DNA from: Fundicoccus_A sp052115865
GTDB taxonomy: Bacteria > Bacillota > Bacilli > Lactobacillales > Aerococcaceae
Reading direction: 5' to 3'
Assembly: GCF_052115865.1 (NCBI RefSeq)
Contig: NZ_JBQKME010000003.1
Span: 62,001-126,000 of the forward strand
Length of the DNA: 64,000 bases
Numbering within the stretch: position 1 is the first letter of the stretch; each line of letters opens with the position of its first letter. This document shows positions 17,109 through 27,396 of this stretch, piece after piece. The position numbers and the translations under genes are program-made. A model generated the notes under the pieces. That model ran no database searches. It was not told where the DNA came from and was given only the letters and a program-made list of their open reading frames with translations.

Positions 17109-18668
17109 ATGGACTTAGTATCATACGCCTTCGCGATAGTTGCTTTAATTATTGGTTTTATTGTTGGATTTTATGTGAAGAAGACTTCAGATGAAAAAAG
17201 AATATCAAATGCGAAAGAAAACGCTGAAACAATTGTTGATGACGCTATTCAACAAGCTCAACTTTTAAAACGAGAGGCTCTATTTGAAGCGAAGGAAGAG
17301 AATTTAAAGTACCGTAATGAAATTGAGCAAGAGTTGAAAGAAAGAAAAGCAGAAACAGCTTCATTGGAGAAACGTTTGAATCAACGAGAAGATAAACTTG
17401 ATAAAAAGAGTAATACTCTTGATAAACGTGAGTCAAATATTGAATTAAAAGAAGAAGATTATATCAAAAGAAATAATGCATTAACTCTCAATGAAGAAAA
17501 AATTCAGCAATTAATTGTAGACCAGCAAAATGAATTAGAACGAGTTGCTATGCTAACAAGAAGTGAAGCTAGAGACATTATTTTAGAAGAAACAGAGATG
17601 TCATTGTCACAAGAAATAGCTGTTTTAATTAAGAATGCTGAGCAAAGAGCAAAAGATGAGTCCGATCGTAATGCTAAAAATATAATTTTACAGGCAATTC
17701 AACGTAGCGCTTCAGACATTGTCACTGAAAATACTGTCACCGTCGTACATTTACCAAATGACGAAATGAAAGGGCGCATCATTGGACGTGAAGGTAGAAA
17801 TATTCGCACATTAGAAAGTCTGACCGGTGTCGATTTAATTATTGATGATACACCTGATACAGTTATTCTAAGTGGTTTTGATCCGATTCGTCGTCAAATC
17901 GCAAAAATTGCCCTAGATAAATTAATTCAAGATGGACGAATTCATCCTGCCAGAATTGAAGAAATGGTGGAGCGAGCACGTAAGGAAGTGGACGAAAAAA
18001 TACGTGAAGTCGGTGAAGAAGCAACCTTTGAAGTTGGGGTGCATCAACTTCATCCTGATTTAATAAAAATTCTCGGACGTTTAGCTTATCGTACAAGTTA
18101 TGGCCAAAATGTACTTCAACACAGTATCGAAGTAGCAAAATTATCAGGTGTAATGGCTGCTGAATTAGGAGAAGACATCGTATTGGCTAAGAGAGCTGGT
18201 TTATTACATGATATTGGTAAAGCTCTAGATCATGAAATTGAAGGCTCCCACGTTGAGATTGGTGCTGAAATAGCAACTAAATATCATGAGCCTGAAACAG
18301 TTATTAATGCCATCGCTTCGCATCACGGTGATACAGCGCAAACTTCATCTATTTCAGTTTTAGTTGCAGCTGCAGATGCTTTATCTGCCGCACGCCCAGG
18401 TGCACGAAGTGAATCACTTGAAAGTTATATTCGTCGTTTAGAAAAACTAGAAGAAATTGCCAACAGCTTTGGAGGAGTGACTCAAAGTTATGCAATTCAA
18501 GCGGGACGTGAAATCCGCGTTATTGTTCAACCTAACGAACTTAGCGATGCTCAAGCTGTACAAGTAGCAAGAGATATTAGAAAACGCATAGAAGAAGAAA
18601 TGAAATATCCTGGAAATATTAAAGTAACCGTTATTCGTGAGATTAGAGCGGTTGAATACGCAAAATAA
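17109..18668 (+). CDS. rny: Ribonuclease Y
   Basis: This 519-residue membrane-anchored endoribonuclease starts bulk mRNA decay in Firmicutes. It has an N-terminal membrane helix (about 5–24), a long charged coiled coil (to about 200), a KH domain (about 210–270; GRIIGREGRNIR) and an HD phosphohydrolase domain (about 335–430; metal motif LLHDIGKALDHE, then SHHGD). All catalytic residues are present and the length is typical. GGAGG lies 7 nt before the ATG. It is monocistronic by the look of the strong promoter and following terminator. Confidence 0.96.
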   Translation: MDLVSYAFAIVALIIGFIVGFYVKKTSDEKRISNAKENAETIVDDAIQQAQLLKREALFEAKEENLKYRNEIEQELKERKAETASLEKRLNQREDKLDKKSNTLDKRESNIELKEEDYIKRNNALTLNEEKIQQLIVDQQNELERVAMLTRSEARDIILEETEMSLSQEIAVLIKNAEQRAKDESDRNAKNIILQAIQRSASDIVTENTVTVVHLPNDEMKGRIIGREGRNIRTLESLTGVDLIIDDTPDTVILSGFDPIRRQIAKIALDKLIQDGRIHPARIEEMVERARKEVDEKIREVGEEATFEVGVHQLHPDLIKILGRLAYRTSYGQNVLQHSIEVAKLSGVMAAELGEDIVLAKRAGLLHDIGKALDHEIEGSHVEIGAEIATKYHEPETVINAIASHHGDTAQTSSISVLVAAADALSAARPGARSESLESYIRRLEKLEEIANSFGGVTQSYAIQAGREIRVIVQPNELSDAQAVQVARDIRKRIEEEMKYPGNIKVTVIREIRAVEYAK

Positions 18669-18690
18669 CAAGCATTAGCTTAACTTTACT

Positions 18691-18723
18691 TAAGAACCTC
18701 AATTTTCGAGGTTCTTATTTTTT
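18691..18723 (+). terminator. Terminator after rny
   Basis: A perfect 10-bp stem (18691–18700 with 18708–18717) with a 7-nt loop is followed by a T-run. Confidence 0.92.
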
Positions 18724-18759
18724 ATTTATCTATAGTGAAAGAGATACTTAAGCCGATAC

Positions 18760-18788
18760 TTTCAATTTAGCTGATAGATTGTTAAAAT
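18760..18788 (+). promoter_or_regulatory. Promoter of ymdB–mutSL
   Basis: TTTCAA (18760–18765) and TAAAAT (18783–18788) are 17 nt apart, about 32 nt before ymdB. Confidence 0.5.
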
Positions 18789-18820
18789 GAATGTTAGATA
18801 AAAATTAGGAAGAGGATTTT

Positions 18821-19648
18821 ATGAGGGTTTTATTCATTGGAGATATCGTTGGGACGAGTGGACAAAAGGCAATTGAAAAATATTTACCACAGATGAAAAA
18901 ACATTATCGACCACAATTTACGATAGCAAATGGTGAAAATTTGAGTAATGGTCGAGGGATTACTGAAAAACTATATAAATGGTTATTAAATCAAGGTGTG
19001 AATGCCATTACCTTAGGTAATCATGCATTTGACAATCGAGAAATCTTTACATTTATCGACAAGGCTGACAGTTTAATCAGACCATATAATTTGCCGACAA
19101 CAACCCCAGGACACGGACTCCGTTTTATTAAAATAAATAACATAGAATTAGCCATTATTAATATATTAGGGAATGCTTTTATGAACCCGGCACAAGATCT
19201 TTTCTATACATTAATCGAATTAATTGAAAATGTTCGTAAAAGAACAAAACACATTATTATAGATATACATGCGGAAACAACAAGTGAAAAACAAGCGGTT
19301 GCCTGGCTTTTTGATGGTAAAGTGACAGCTGTTTTAGGAACACATACGCATGTCCAAACCAAAGATGCCCGTATATTAAAAGGTGGGACAGCCTTTATTT
19401 CGGATGTTGGTATGACAGGTTCAATAGAAAGTATCATTGGATTTAAACCTTCAGATGTCATCCAAAGATTCGTTAGCCAACTTCCAACCAGACTAGAAGA
19501 ATCCGTATCAAATCATGTTCTATTAAGTGCGGTCTATTTAGATATCAATGATCAAACAGGATTAGTTTCAAGAATTGAACCGATTTATTTAACGGATAAA
19601 GAACACACACATCAAAATGTAACGATTAAGACAAACGATTTTTATTAA
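18821..19648 (+). CDS. ymdB: YmdB-family metallophosphoesterase
   Basis: This 275-residue cytoplasmic phosphoesterase is orthologous to B. subtilis YmdB, which hydrolyses 2',3'-cyclic nucleotides and affects biofilm and sporulation decisions there. Metal-binding motifs are GDIVG at the N-terminus, ANGEN, TLGNHAFD, DIHAE and GTHTHVQT, all intact. It follows rny as in Bacillus and Listeria. A GGAAGAGG ribosome site precedes the ATG. The gap to mutS is only 31 nt, so it probably heads a ymdB–mutS–mutL transcript. Confidence 0.92.
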   Translation: MRVLFIGDIVGTSGQKAIEKYLPQMKKHYRPQFTIANGENLSNGRGITEKLYKWLLNQGVNAITLGNHAFDNREIFTFIDKADSLIRPYNLPTTTPGHGLRFIKINNIELAIINILGNAFMNPAQDLFYTLIELIENVRKRTKHIIIDIHAETTSEKQAVAWLFDGKVTAVLGTHTHVQTKDARILKGGTAFISDVGMTGSIESIIGFKPSDVIQRFVSQLPTRLEESVSNHVLLSAVYLDINDQTGLVSRIEPIYLTDKEHTHQNVTIKTNDFY

Positions 19649-19679
19649 ATACATCTATTAGCAAGGACAAGGTGAAACG

Positions 19680-22262
19680 ATGACGAAAACAAAAACAAAA
19701 ACGACTCCCATGATGGAACAATACAACCAAATAAAGGCTCAATATCCAGATGCATTTTTGTTTTTTCGCCTAGGTGATTTTTATGAAATGTTCAATGAAG
19801 ATGCCATTGAAGCATCAAAAATTTTAGAAATTACCTTAACATCTAGAAATAAAAATGCTGACAATCCGATACCAATGTGTGGTGTTCCATATCATTCTGC
19901 CCAATCCTATATTCAACGTTTAATTGAAGCAGGCCAAAAAGTCGCCATTTGCGAACAGATGGAAGATCCTAAATTAACCAAAGGAATGGTTCACAGAGAA
20001 GTTATAAAAGTCATTACTCCAGGTACAATCCTTCAAGATGAAGCATTAGAATCAAAAGAGAATCATTATCTAGCCAGTGTCGCTTTATTAAATAATAAAT
20101 ACTACTTAGCTTATATTGATGTCTCTACAGGAGATGCTTTAATAACCGCGACAGATGATTTGTTGGCATTAATCAATGAAATTCGTTCCTTGACCATTAA
20201 AGAAATTGTATATTATCAAAAAGATGCTGAGTGGATAAGTGAACTCCAAAAAAAGGTTACCACACATTATAGTTTTTTTGAAAATGAAAGGATTCCTACA
20301 GAAATTGCTTTTTCATGGGACTTAAAGAATGCCAACGATGAAGAAAAAATTATCTTAGATTACTTATTTAAGTATTTACTCAATGTTCAAAAACAAGCGG
20401 TGAACCATGTAAAAGCCATTGAACGCTATGAAATTAATGCATTTTTACAAATGAATTATTATGCTAAAACGCAATTAGAACTAACACGCTCGCTTAGAAC
20501 CCAAAGAAAAAAAGGGAGTTTGTTATGGCTAATTGATAAGACTGAAACAGCAATGGGGGGCCGTTTATTACATCAGTGGTTAGATAAACCCTTATTGTCC
20601 ATACAGGCTTTAGAAAAACGCCACCAACGTGTTGAAACATTAATTAATACTTATTTTGATCGAATTGATTTAACCGCATCATTTGTTAATGTTTATGATT
20701 TAGAGCGGTTAGTTTCAAAAATTAGTTTAGGGACTGCTAATGCGCGTGATATGAGTCATTTAAGGCAGTCGTTGCAACAAATTCCTACTATTAATGAAAT
20801 CGTTAAGCGAATTAATCAAGACCCAAGCTTTGACTTAGTCAATAAAGACTTTCAATTTGAGTTATTAGAAGAACATTCTGAATTGCGACAACTGCTAGAG
20901 GATGTTTTAGTAGATGAACCTCCGATTAGTTTAACAGAAGGAAATATTATTAAATCAGGCTATGATGACAAATTAGATGAATACCGTGAATCGCTTGAAA
21001 ATGGGCAAGAATGGTTAATGGATTTACAAAAATCTGAACGAGAAAAAACTGGCTTAAAAACCTTAAAAGTTGGTTATAATAAGGTGTTTGGTTACTATAT
21101 TGAAATTAGTCGACTCCAAGCCACCCAATTAAAAGATGATCGTTATGAGCGCAAGCAAACTTTGACAAATAATGAACGTTTTATTACTGAAGAACTTAAA
21201 ACAATTGAAAAGAAAATATTAGAGGCAACTGAAAAGTCAACGGATTTGGAATATCAATTGTTTTTATCCTTACGTGAAAAAGTAAATGAATCGATTCAAA
21301 GCTTACAAGTATTAGCACGACAAATTGCTGAATTAGATGTCCTATGCAATTTTGCGAAAATTAGTGAGGAAGAAGGTTATGTACGACCCATCTTAACCAC
21401 TGATACACAGGCAATGTCTATTGTTGAAAGTCGTCATCCAGTAGTTGAATATTTGATTGGCGCTAGTAATTTTGTAGCCAATGATGTTGAAATTAAAGAC
21501 GATCAATATTTATTATTATTAACCGGTCCAAATATGTCAGGAAAGAGTACTTATATGCGTCAAGTCGCCTATGCAGTCATATTAAGCCAGATAGGTTGTT
21601 TTGTTCCTGCTAAAAAAGCAGTGATGCCGATTATGGATAAAATTTTCACGCGTATTGGTAGTTCAGATGATATTTCCAGCGGTCAAAGTACGTTTATGGT
21701 CGAAATGATAGAAACACAACAAGCCTTAACTCAAGCGACATCGCGTTCATTGTTATTATTTGACGAAATAGGGCGTGGGACGGCAACATTCGATGGGATG
21801 GCTCTAGCAGAGGCAATTATTCATTATATCGCTAAGCATGTAATAGCGATTACAATATTTTCTACGCATTATCATGAATTAACCTCTTTAGAAGAGTCTG
21901 TTCCTACGCTTAAAAACATTCATGTGGGAGCAACCGAACATGATGGCGAAGTCGTATTTTTGCATCGAATATTTGAAGGCCCTGCTGATAAAAGTTATGG
22001 TATTCATGTAGCTAAACTTGCTGGTTTACCTCAAGAAATAATTCAGCAGAGTCAAGAAATTTTGATTGAATTAGAGTCTAACGCTTCATTACTTCGTCAA
22101 AAAGATGATGTTCAACTCGATTTATTTAGTATAGGAGAGACTTCTCCGCAAGATCCAGCAAAGGCAGAAGTTATCGATCAACTTAAACAGTTAAACCTTA
22201 ACGAAACAACGCCAATCGACGCTTTGCAGTTGCTTTTTGAATTACAGAATAAGCTAAGATAA
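19680..22262 (+). CDS. mutS: DNA mismatch recognition ATPase MutS
   Basis: This 860-residue protein detects base mismatches and small loops and recruits MutL. The mismatch-reading Phe-x-Glu motif is in FFRLGDFYEMF near residue 40. The core lever and clamp follow. The ATPase has Walker A GPNMSGKST, Walker B LLLFDEIGRGT, and the STHYHEL switch. The C-terminal tail is that of MutS1. It is followed after 19 nt by mutL, giving the standard pair. Confidence 0.97.
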   Translation: MTKTKTKTTPMMEQYNQIKAQYPDAFLFFRLGDFYEMFNEDAIEASKILEITLTSRNKNADNPIPMCGVPYHSAQSYIQRLIEAGQKVAICEQMEDPKLTKGMVHREVIKVITPGTILQDEALESKENHYLASVALLNNKYYLAYIDVSTGDALITATDDLLALINEIRSLTIKEIVYYQKDAEWISELQKKVTTHYSFFENERIPTEIAFSWDLKNANDEEKIILDYLFKYLLNVQKQAVNHVKAIERYEINAFLQMNYYAKTQLELTRSLRTQRKKGSLLWLIDKTETAMGGRLLHQWLDKPLLSIQALEKRHQRVETLINTYFDRIDLTASFVNVYDLERLVSKISLGTANARDMSHLRQSLQQIPTINEIVKRINQDPSFDLVNKDFQFELLEEHSELRQLLEDVLVDEPPISLTEGNIIKSGYDDKLDEYRESLENGQEWLMDLQKSEREKTGLKTLKVGYNKVFGYYIEISRLQATQLKDDRYERKQTLTNNERFITEELKTIEKKILEATEKSTDLEYQLFLSLREKVNESIQSLQVLARQIAELDVLCNFAKISEEEGYVRPILTTDTQAMSIVESRHPVVEYLIGASNFVANDVEIKDDQYLLLLTGPNMSGKSTYMRQVAYAVILSQIGCFVPAKKAVMPIMDKIFTRIGSSDDISSGQSTFMVEMIETQQALTQATSRSLLLFDEIGRGTATFDGMALAEAIIHYIAKHVIAITIFSTHYHELTSLEESVPTLKNIHVGATEHDGEVVFLHRIFEGPADKSYGIHVAKLAGLPQEIIQQSQEILIELESNASLLRQKDDVQLDLFSIGETSPQDPAKAEVIDQLKQLNLNETTPIDALQLLFELQNKLR

Positions 22263-22281
22263 TTAAGGAGGGAGTGGTTTC

Positions 22282-24189
22282 ATGGGGAAAATTAAACAAA
22301 TGGATGAAACACTCGCTAATCAAATTGCAGCAGGAGAAATCGTTGAAAGACCTGCTTCTGTTGTTAAAGAATTGGTGGAAAATTCAATTGATGCCGGTAG
22401 TACAGAAATTATTATTTCCTTAAAAGAATCAGGTATTCAGCAAATTGTTGTATCGGATAATGGTGAAGGAATGGATGCAACGGACTTAGAAATGGCTTTT
22501 TTACCACATGCAACGAGTAAAATATTCCGTTTAGCTGATTTACAAAGAATTAATTCCTTAGGTTTTCGAGGGGAAGCCTTGGCCAGTATCGGATCAGTTG
22601 CTAAAGTTCGCATTGAATCGACCTACCATGAAAATCCAGACCAAGGGAATTTCATTGAAGTTGAAGGTTCGACTTTAGTCAATAAAGGGGTTGCAAAGGC
22701 AAAAACAGGAACGACCATTGTTGTAAATAGTTTATTTTACAATACACCCGCACGATTAAAACATTTGACTTCAACTAAAAATGAACTCAAGCACATACTT
22801 AATTTTGTTCAGGATACTTCTTTAGCCAATCCTACTATTCGTTTCCAATTAAATAATAATGATCAACGGATCTTTTTAGCTTACGGAAATGGTGATTTAA
22901 GGCAAACCTTAGCTAATGTCTATCAGCCACAATTAGCCCGTGACATGTTAGCCATTAAAAATGCGGACAATGATTTTTCTATAGAAGGCTTTATCTCACC
23001 GCCTTCAATTACCCGTACATCCCGTTATTATATCCATTGGTTAGTCAATGAACGTCCTATTAGAAGTAATAAGTTAACCCAAGTTTTATTGAATGCTTAT
23101 GGAAAACAATTGATGATTGGCCGCTTTCCTATCGTTGTTATTCATATAAAATTAGATCCGCAATTGGTCGATGTAAATGTCCATCCCAATAAACAAACAG
23201 TACGTTTTGGTAAGGAAGAAGAGTTAACTAAATTACTCACGGAGACAATCCGGACACGTTTAATGGAATTAAATCCAGTACCGAATGCAGATTTAACAAA
23301 TCTTAACCGTCAATCGAATTATCAGCCACAAGTTAAAACAGAAGTCATTCCTTTTGATTTTAATCAAACAAAGCAATCCAGTTCCCCAAAAAGTAATCAA
23401 GATATAAGTCAAGATTTAGCTAGGGCACTAAGCAATTCAATGATTAATGAAAATGCATCTGTTGCCCAACAATATAAAAATGAAGTAGATACGACTTTAA
23501 ACGAACTTCTTACAGAAAATGAATCTGATATAAGTGAATATCCTAGAAGATTAGAAAAAGAAACATCACAAGAGAAACGTGTTGATTTCAGGCAATTACG
23601 CTATGTCGGTCAAATACATGGAACTTATTTAATTGCCGAATATGAGGGCGGATTTTACATGATTGATCAGCATGCCGCTCAAGAAAAAATCCGCTATGAG
23701 CAGATGATGGCAGATGAATTTGGAACAGATGACCAACAACAACTGCTCCTACCTTTAATACTTAATTTTAGGCAGAGTGAAATAGCAGAGATTGAAGATA
23801 CTTTACCTCGCTTATCCAAAATGGGTATCGACCTTCAACCATTTGGACCTAATAGTTTTCAGTTAGAATCATATCCTAATTGGATAGAGGCAAGTCAAGT
23901 TGAAAAGCTTGTTAGTGACATGGCTGATTTACTTGTAGAAAATCCGGAATTAACAATTCCGCAAGTAAAAGAGAAATCAATCATTATGCAAAGTTGTCGA
24001 GGAGCTATAAAAGCCAATCATTATTTAGATAAAACTCAAGCAATAGCCCTTATCAATCAAATGGCTAACCTGAATGATCCTTATTTTTGTCCACATGGTC
24101 GCCCGGTTTTAGTTGCCATAACTACCAATACATTGGAAAAGTTATTTAAACGAATCCAAGACCCACATGATACTCCGAGCTTTTTCTAG
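22282..24189 (+). CDS. mutL: DNA mismatch repair endonuclease MutL
   Basis: This 635-residue protein has the GHKL ATPase domain at the N-terminus (NQIAAGEIVERP, ELVENSIDAG, DNGEGM, GFRGEAL), a flexible Gln/Asn/Ser-rich linker (about 335–435) and a C-terminal dimerisation and endonuclease domain. The metal motif DQHA(x)2E(x)4E is intact (DQHAAQEKIRYE), and SCRGAIKAN and CPHGRP are present. This means strand nicking is done by MutL itself, as in bacteria lacking MutH. An AAGGAGG site precedes the ATG. Confidence 0.97.
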   Translation: MGKIKQMDETLANQIAAGEIVERPASVVKELVENSIDAGSTEIIISLKESGIQQIVVSDNGEGMDATDLEMAFLPHATSKIFRLADLQRINSLGFRGEALASIGSVAKVRIESTYHENPDQGNFIEVEGSTLVNKGVAKAKTGTTIVVNSLFYNTPARLKHLTSTKNELKHILNFVQDTSLANPTIRFQLNNNDQRIFLAYGNGDLRQTLANVYQPQLARDMLAIKNADNDFSIEGFISPPSITRTSRYYIHWLVNERPIRSNKLTQVLLNAYGKQLMIGRFPIVVIHIKLDPQLVDVNVHPNKQTVRFGKEEELTKLLTETIRTRLMELNPVPNADLTNLNRQSNYQPQVKTEVIPFDFNQTKQSSSPKSNQDISQDLARALSNSMINENASVAQQYKNEVDTTLNELLTENESDISEYPRRLEKETSQEKRVDFRQLRYVGQIHGTYLIAEYEGGFYMIDQHAAQEKIRYEQMMADEFGTDDQQQLLLPLILNFRQSEIAEIEDTLPRLSKMGIDLQPFGPNSFQLESYPNWIEASQVEKLVSDMADLLVENPELTIPQVKEKSIIMQSCRGAIKANHYLDKTQAIALINQMANLNDPYFCPHGRPVLVAITTNTLEKLFKRIQDPHDTPSFF

Positions 24190-24203
24190 GAATACTTAAA
24201 TAT

Positions 24204-24232
24204 TTGATAATAATAACCGACTTCGCTATGAT
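24204..24232 (+). promoter_or_regulatory. Promoter of msrB–ruvAB–queA
   Basis: TTGATA (24204–24209) and TATGAT (24227–24232) are 17 nt apart, 35 nt before msrB. Confidence 0.7.
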
Positions 24233-24267
24233 AAAGAACAATAAGGTAAAAAGAAAGAGGTTTTAAC

Positions 24268-24705
24268 ATGCGTAAAAATGAATTTGAAAATGAAATAAAA
24301 GTACTGAATGACATTCAATATAAAGTAACACAAGAAAATGCTACCGAAAGACCTTTCACAGGTGAATATGATGATTTCTATGAAAAAGGAATCTATGTAG
24401 ATATAGTGAGTGGAGAACCATTATTTGTTTCAACCGATAAATATGATGCGGGTTGTGGCTGGCCATCATTTTCGAAACCGATTAATCAAGCGAGCATTGT
24501 AGAAGAAGTGGATGACAGTCTAGCTATCCGTCGTATTGAAGTTAGAAGCCAAAATGCAGACTCGCATTTAGGTCATGTCTTTAATGATGGTTTGGAAGAA
24601 TTAGGTGGCTTACGTTATTGTATTAATTCTGCAGCCTTACGTTTTGTTCCATTAGAAGAAATGGATGCTAAAGGCTATGGCGAATATAAAGAATTGGTAA
24701 AATAA
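24268..24705 (+). CDS. msrB: Peptide-methionine (R)-S-oxide reductase MsrB
   Basis: This 145-residue enzyme reduces methionine-R-sulfoxide in damaged proteins. The active-site motif RYCINSAALRF carries the catalytic cysteine, and GCGWPSF carries the likely resolving cysteine. There are only these two cysteines: the two CxxC pairs that bind structural zinc in many MsrB proteins are missing, as in the zinc-free group. AAGAGG precedes the ATG. Its stop codon is one base from the ruvA start, so it is probably co-transcribed with ruvAB. Confidence 0.95.
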   Translation: MRKNEFENEIKVLNDIQYKVTQENATERPFTGEYDDFYEKGIYVDIVSGEPLFVSTDKYDAGCGWPSFSKPINQASIVEEVDDSLAIRRIEVRSQNADSHLGHVFNDGLEELGGLRYCINSAALRFVPLEEMDAKGYGEYKELVK

Positions 24706-24706
24706 T

Positions 24707-25312
24707 ATGATGTACGAATATATAAAGGGGCAATTAACTAAAATTGCTCCTACTTATATTGTCTTGGAGACAGCTGGAATAGGTTATCAAATCCAAACCG
24801 CTAACCCTTACCGATTACAAGAATCCCTTAATCAAACCTTAACTGTTTTTGTGGAACTTGTTGTCCGTGAAGACGCGATGATATTATATGGCTTCATTGA
24901 TTTTTATGAAAAACAATTATTTTTAAAACTTAATCGTGTTTCAGGTATTGGCCCTAAAAGTGCTTTATCAATTTTAGCAGCAAACGACCATGAAGGTTTA
25001 ATTCGAGCCATTGAATCGAGCGATAGCACATATTTAACAAAATTTCCGGGTGTTGGTAAAAAGACAGCTCAGCAAATGATCTTGGATTTAAAGGGGCAGC
25101 TTGATTTTATTCCAGATATAGCTGGGACAGAAAGTGTTGAAAATGTTGCTGTAACTGACAGCCTTATATTAAACGAAGTAACAGAAGCACTTTCAGGCTT
25201 AGGTTACTCACAAAGAGAAATTAAGCGCATTGAAACACCAATTCAAGAAGCTGCTGTAACAACAACTCAAGAAGCCCTCAGCTTAGCCTTTAAACTTCTT
25301 TTAAATAAATAA
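24707..25312 (+). CDS. ruvA: Holliday junction branch migration protein RuvA
   Basis: This 201-residue protein forms the tetramer that holds the four-way junction and loads RuvB. It has an N-terminal OB fold (1–63), two helix-hairpin-helix motifs (VSGIGPKSAL and FPGVGKKTAQ) and the C-terminal domain that touches RuvB. The start is ATG 24707 or the next codon, also ATG; there is no clear ribosome site, so translation may depend on coupling to msrB, which stops one base upstream. Confidence 0.95.
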   Translation: MMYEYIKGQLTKIAPTYIVLETAGIGYQIQTANPYRLQESLNQTLTVFVELVVREDAMILYGFIDFYEKQLFLKLNRVSGIGPKSALSILAANDHEGLIRAIESSDSTYLTKFPGVGKKTAQQMILDLKGQLDFIPDIAGTESVENVAVTDSLILNEVTEALSGLGYSQREIKRIETPIQEAAVTTTQEALSLAFKLLLNK

Positions 25313-25329
25313 TACTGAGGTGACACATA

Positions 25330-26349
25330 TTGGAAGAAGGAAATCGTATTGTAGAAGGACAATTTCAAGAAGCTGATGCTCTCCAATTTAGTTTGAGACC
25401 TCGATTTTTAAAAGAATATATAGGTCAAGATAAAATCAAATCTGAATTAAGCATCTATATTGAAGCCGCCAAAATGCGTGAAGAAGCACTAGACCATGTC
25501 TTGTTTTATGGCCCTCCAGGTTTAGGGAAAACAACCTTAGCAATGGTTATGGCTAATGAATTAAATGTCAATATCCAAACAACGAGTGGACCAGCTATTG
25601 AACGTTCAGGTGATTTGCTGGCTATTTTGAATGAATTGAATCCAGGTGATATTTTATTTATTGATGAAATTCATCGTTTGCCACGTGTGATTGAGGAAGT
25701 TTTATATTCAGCCATGGAAGATTACTATGTTGACATCGTCATTGGTCAAGGGAGTGGGGCACATGCCGTCCATTTTGAATTGCCGCCTTTTACCTTAATA
25801 GGAGCTACCACACGTGCTGGTATGCTAACACAGCCATTAAGAGATAGGTTTGGTATTTTAGCCCATATGGACTATTACACCACCAATGATTTACATATGA
25901 TTGTTGAGCGCTCATCCAAAGTTTTTGACACTGAAATTGAAGAAGAAGCGGCTCGTGAAATAGCTTTACGGAGCCGAGGAACGCCTCGAATTGCAAACCG
26001 TATTTTAAAAAGAGTCCGTGACTTTGCCCAAGTTAAAGCAGATGGCCACATCACTAAAAACTTGACGCAAGAAGCTCTAACGATTTTAGATATTGATGAG
26101 CGTGGTCTCGATGCGATTGATAGAAAACTATTAACTGCCATGATTGAACTTTATGATGGAGGACCGGTTGGGATTAAGACGATTTCAGTAAATATCGGTG
26201 AAGATACCGAAACGATTGAAGATATGTACGAGCCGTTTTTACTTCAAAATGGTTTTTTAAAACGAACTCCTAGAGGACGTGTCGTAACAGATTTAGCTTA
26301 TGACCATTTAAAAATAGATAGATTGTATAGATTGGAAGAGAATAACTAA
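25330..26349 (+). CDS. ruvB: Holliday junction DNA helicase RuvB
   Basis: This 339-residue AAA+ motor drives branch migration. Walker A is GPPGLGKTT, Walker B is ILFIDEIHRL, sensor 1 is IGATTRAG, and the arginine-finger region (RDRFGI) and the C-terminal winged helix are present. The start is TTG at 25330 with GAGGTG 8 nt upstream. Its stop codon overlaps the queA ATG by one base. Confidence 0.97.
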   Translation: MEEGNRIVEGQFQEADALQFSLRPRFLKEYIGQDKIKSELSIYIEAAKMREEALDHVLFYGPPGLGKTTLAMVMANELNVNIQTTSGPAIERSGDLLAILNELNPGDILFIDEIHRLPRVIEEVLYSAMEDYYVDIVIGQGSGAHAVHFELPPFTLIGATTRAGMLTQPLRDRFGILAHMDYYTTNDLHMIVERSSKVFDTEIEEEAAREIALRSRGTPRIANRILKRVRDFAQVKADGHITKNLTQEALTILDIDERGLDAIDRKLLTAMIELYDGGPVGIKTISVNIGEDTETIEDMYEPFLLQNGFLKRTPRGRVVTDLAYDHLKIDRLYRLEENN

Positions 26350-27383
26350 TGTATCAAACAAAAGATTTTGCCTATGACTTACCAGAAGAACTGATTGCTC
26401 AAACCCCTTTAGAAGATCGTTCATCTTCGCGTTTATTAGTCGTTAATCGAGAAAACGATCAATTAACAGATACTAACTTTAATCATGTTTTAGACTACTT
26501 AGATGAAGGGGACGCCTTGGTCATTAATGAAACCCGCGTTCTACCAGCACGTCTAATGGGAACTAAAGCAGATACATTAGCTCATTTGGAAGTTCTCTTA
26601 TTAAATAATACTAGTGGCAACCAATGGGAGACGCTAATAAAACCCGCTAAACGCACCAAAGTCGGCACAATTATTACGTTTGGTCAAGATAACCAATTAC
26701 AAGCAGAAGTTATCGAAATATTGCCGCATGGTGGACGAATCATTGAATTCACTTATGAAGGTGTCTTCTTAGAAATTCTTGAACAATTAGGTAATATGCC
26801 CTTACCTCCTTACATAAAAGAAAGATTAGACAATCCTGATCGCTATCAAACGGTTTACGCTAAAACCAATGGTTCAGCTGCAGCACCGACCGCAGGTTTA
26901 CATTTTACGCCTGAACTACTTGAACAAGCAAAAGCAAAAGGGATTCAAATAGTACCGTTGGTCCTACATGTTGGATTGGGTACATTTCGTCCAGTTTCAG
27001 CAGAGCGAATTGAAGACCACCACATGCATGCTGAGTATTATCAGTTATCCGATGAATCAGCCACGACCTTAAGAAAAATAAAAGCCAATGGTGGAAAAAT
27101 TACAGCAGTTGGAACAACAAGTGTAAGAACATTAGAAACAATCGCTAAAGAACATGATGGACAAATTGTTGCTAGCACCGGTTGGACATCAATATTTATT
27201 ACGCCGGGATTTAACTATCAAGTCGTTGATCATTTAATCACGAATTTCCATTTACCTGAATCGACATTAATGATGCTTGTGAGTGCATTTTATGATCGCG
27301 ATCAAATCATGGCAGCTTATCATCATGCCGTTCAAAATAAATACCGCTTTTTTAGTTTTGGCGATGCCATGTTGATTTTATAA
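26349..27383 (+). CDS. queA: tRNA preQ1-34 S-adenosylmethionine ribosyltransferase-isomerase
   Basis: This 344-residue enzyme transfers and isomerises ribose from SAM to make epoxyqueuosine in tRNA anticodons. The family segments YDLPEELIAQTP, ETRVLPARL, PLPPYI, HVGLGTFRPV and TNFHLPESTL are visible. It is translationally coupled to ruvB (overlap TAATG), the usual order in Firmicutes. A strong terminator closes the operon. Confidence 0.97.
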   Translation: MYQTKDFAYDLPEELIAQTPLEDRSSSRLLVVNRENDQLTDTNFNHVLDYLDEGDALVINETRVLPARLMGTKADTLAHLEVLLLNNTSGNQWETLIKPAKRTKVGTIITFGQDNQLQAEVIEILPHGGRIIEFTYEGVFLEILEQLGNMPLPPYIKERLDNPDRYQTVYAKTNGSAAAPTAGLHFTPELLEQAKAKGIQIVPLVLHVGLGTFRPVSAERIEDHHMHAEYYQLSDESATTLRKIKANGGKITAVGTTSVRTLETIAKEHDGQIVASTGWTSIFITPGFNYQVVDHLITNFHLPESTLMMLVSAFYDRDQIMAAYHHAVQNKYRFFSFGDAMLIL

Positions 27384-27396
27384 AAATAGTCAATAA

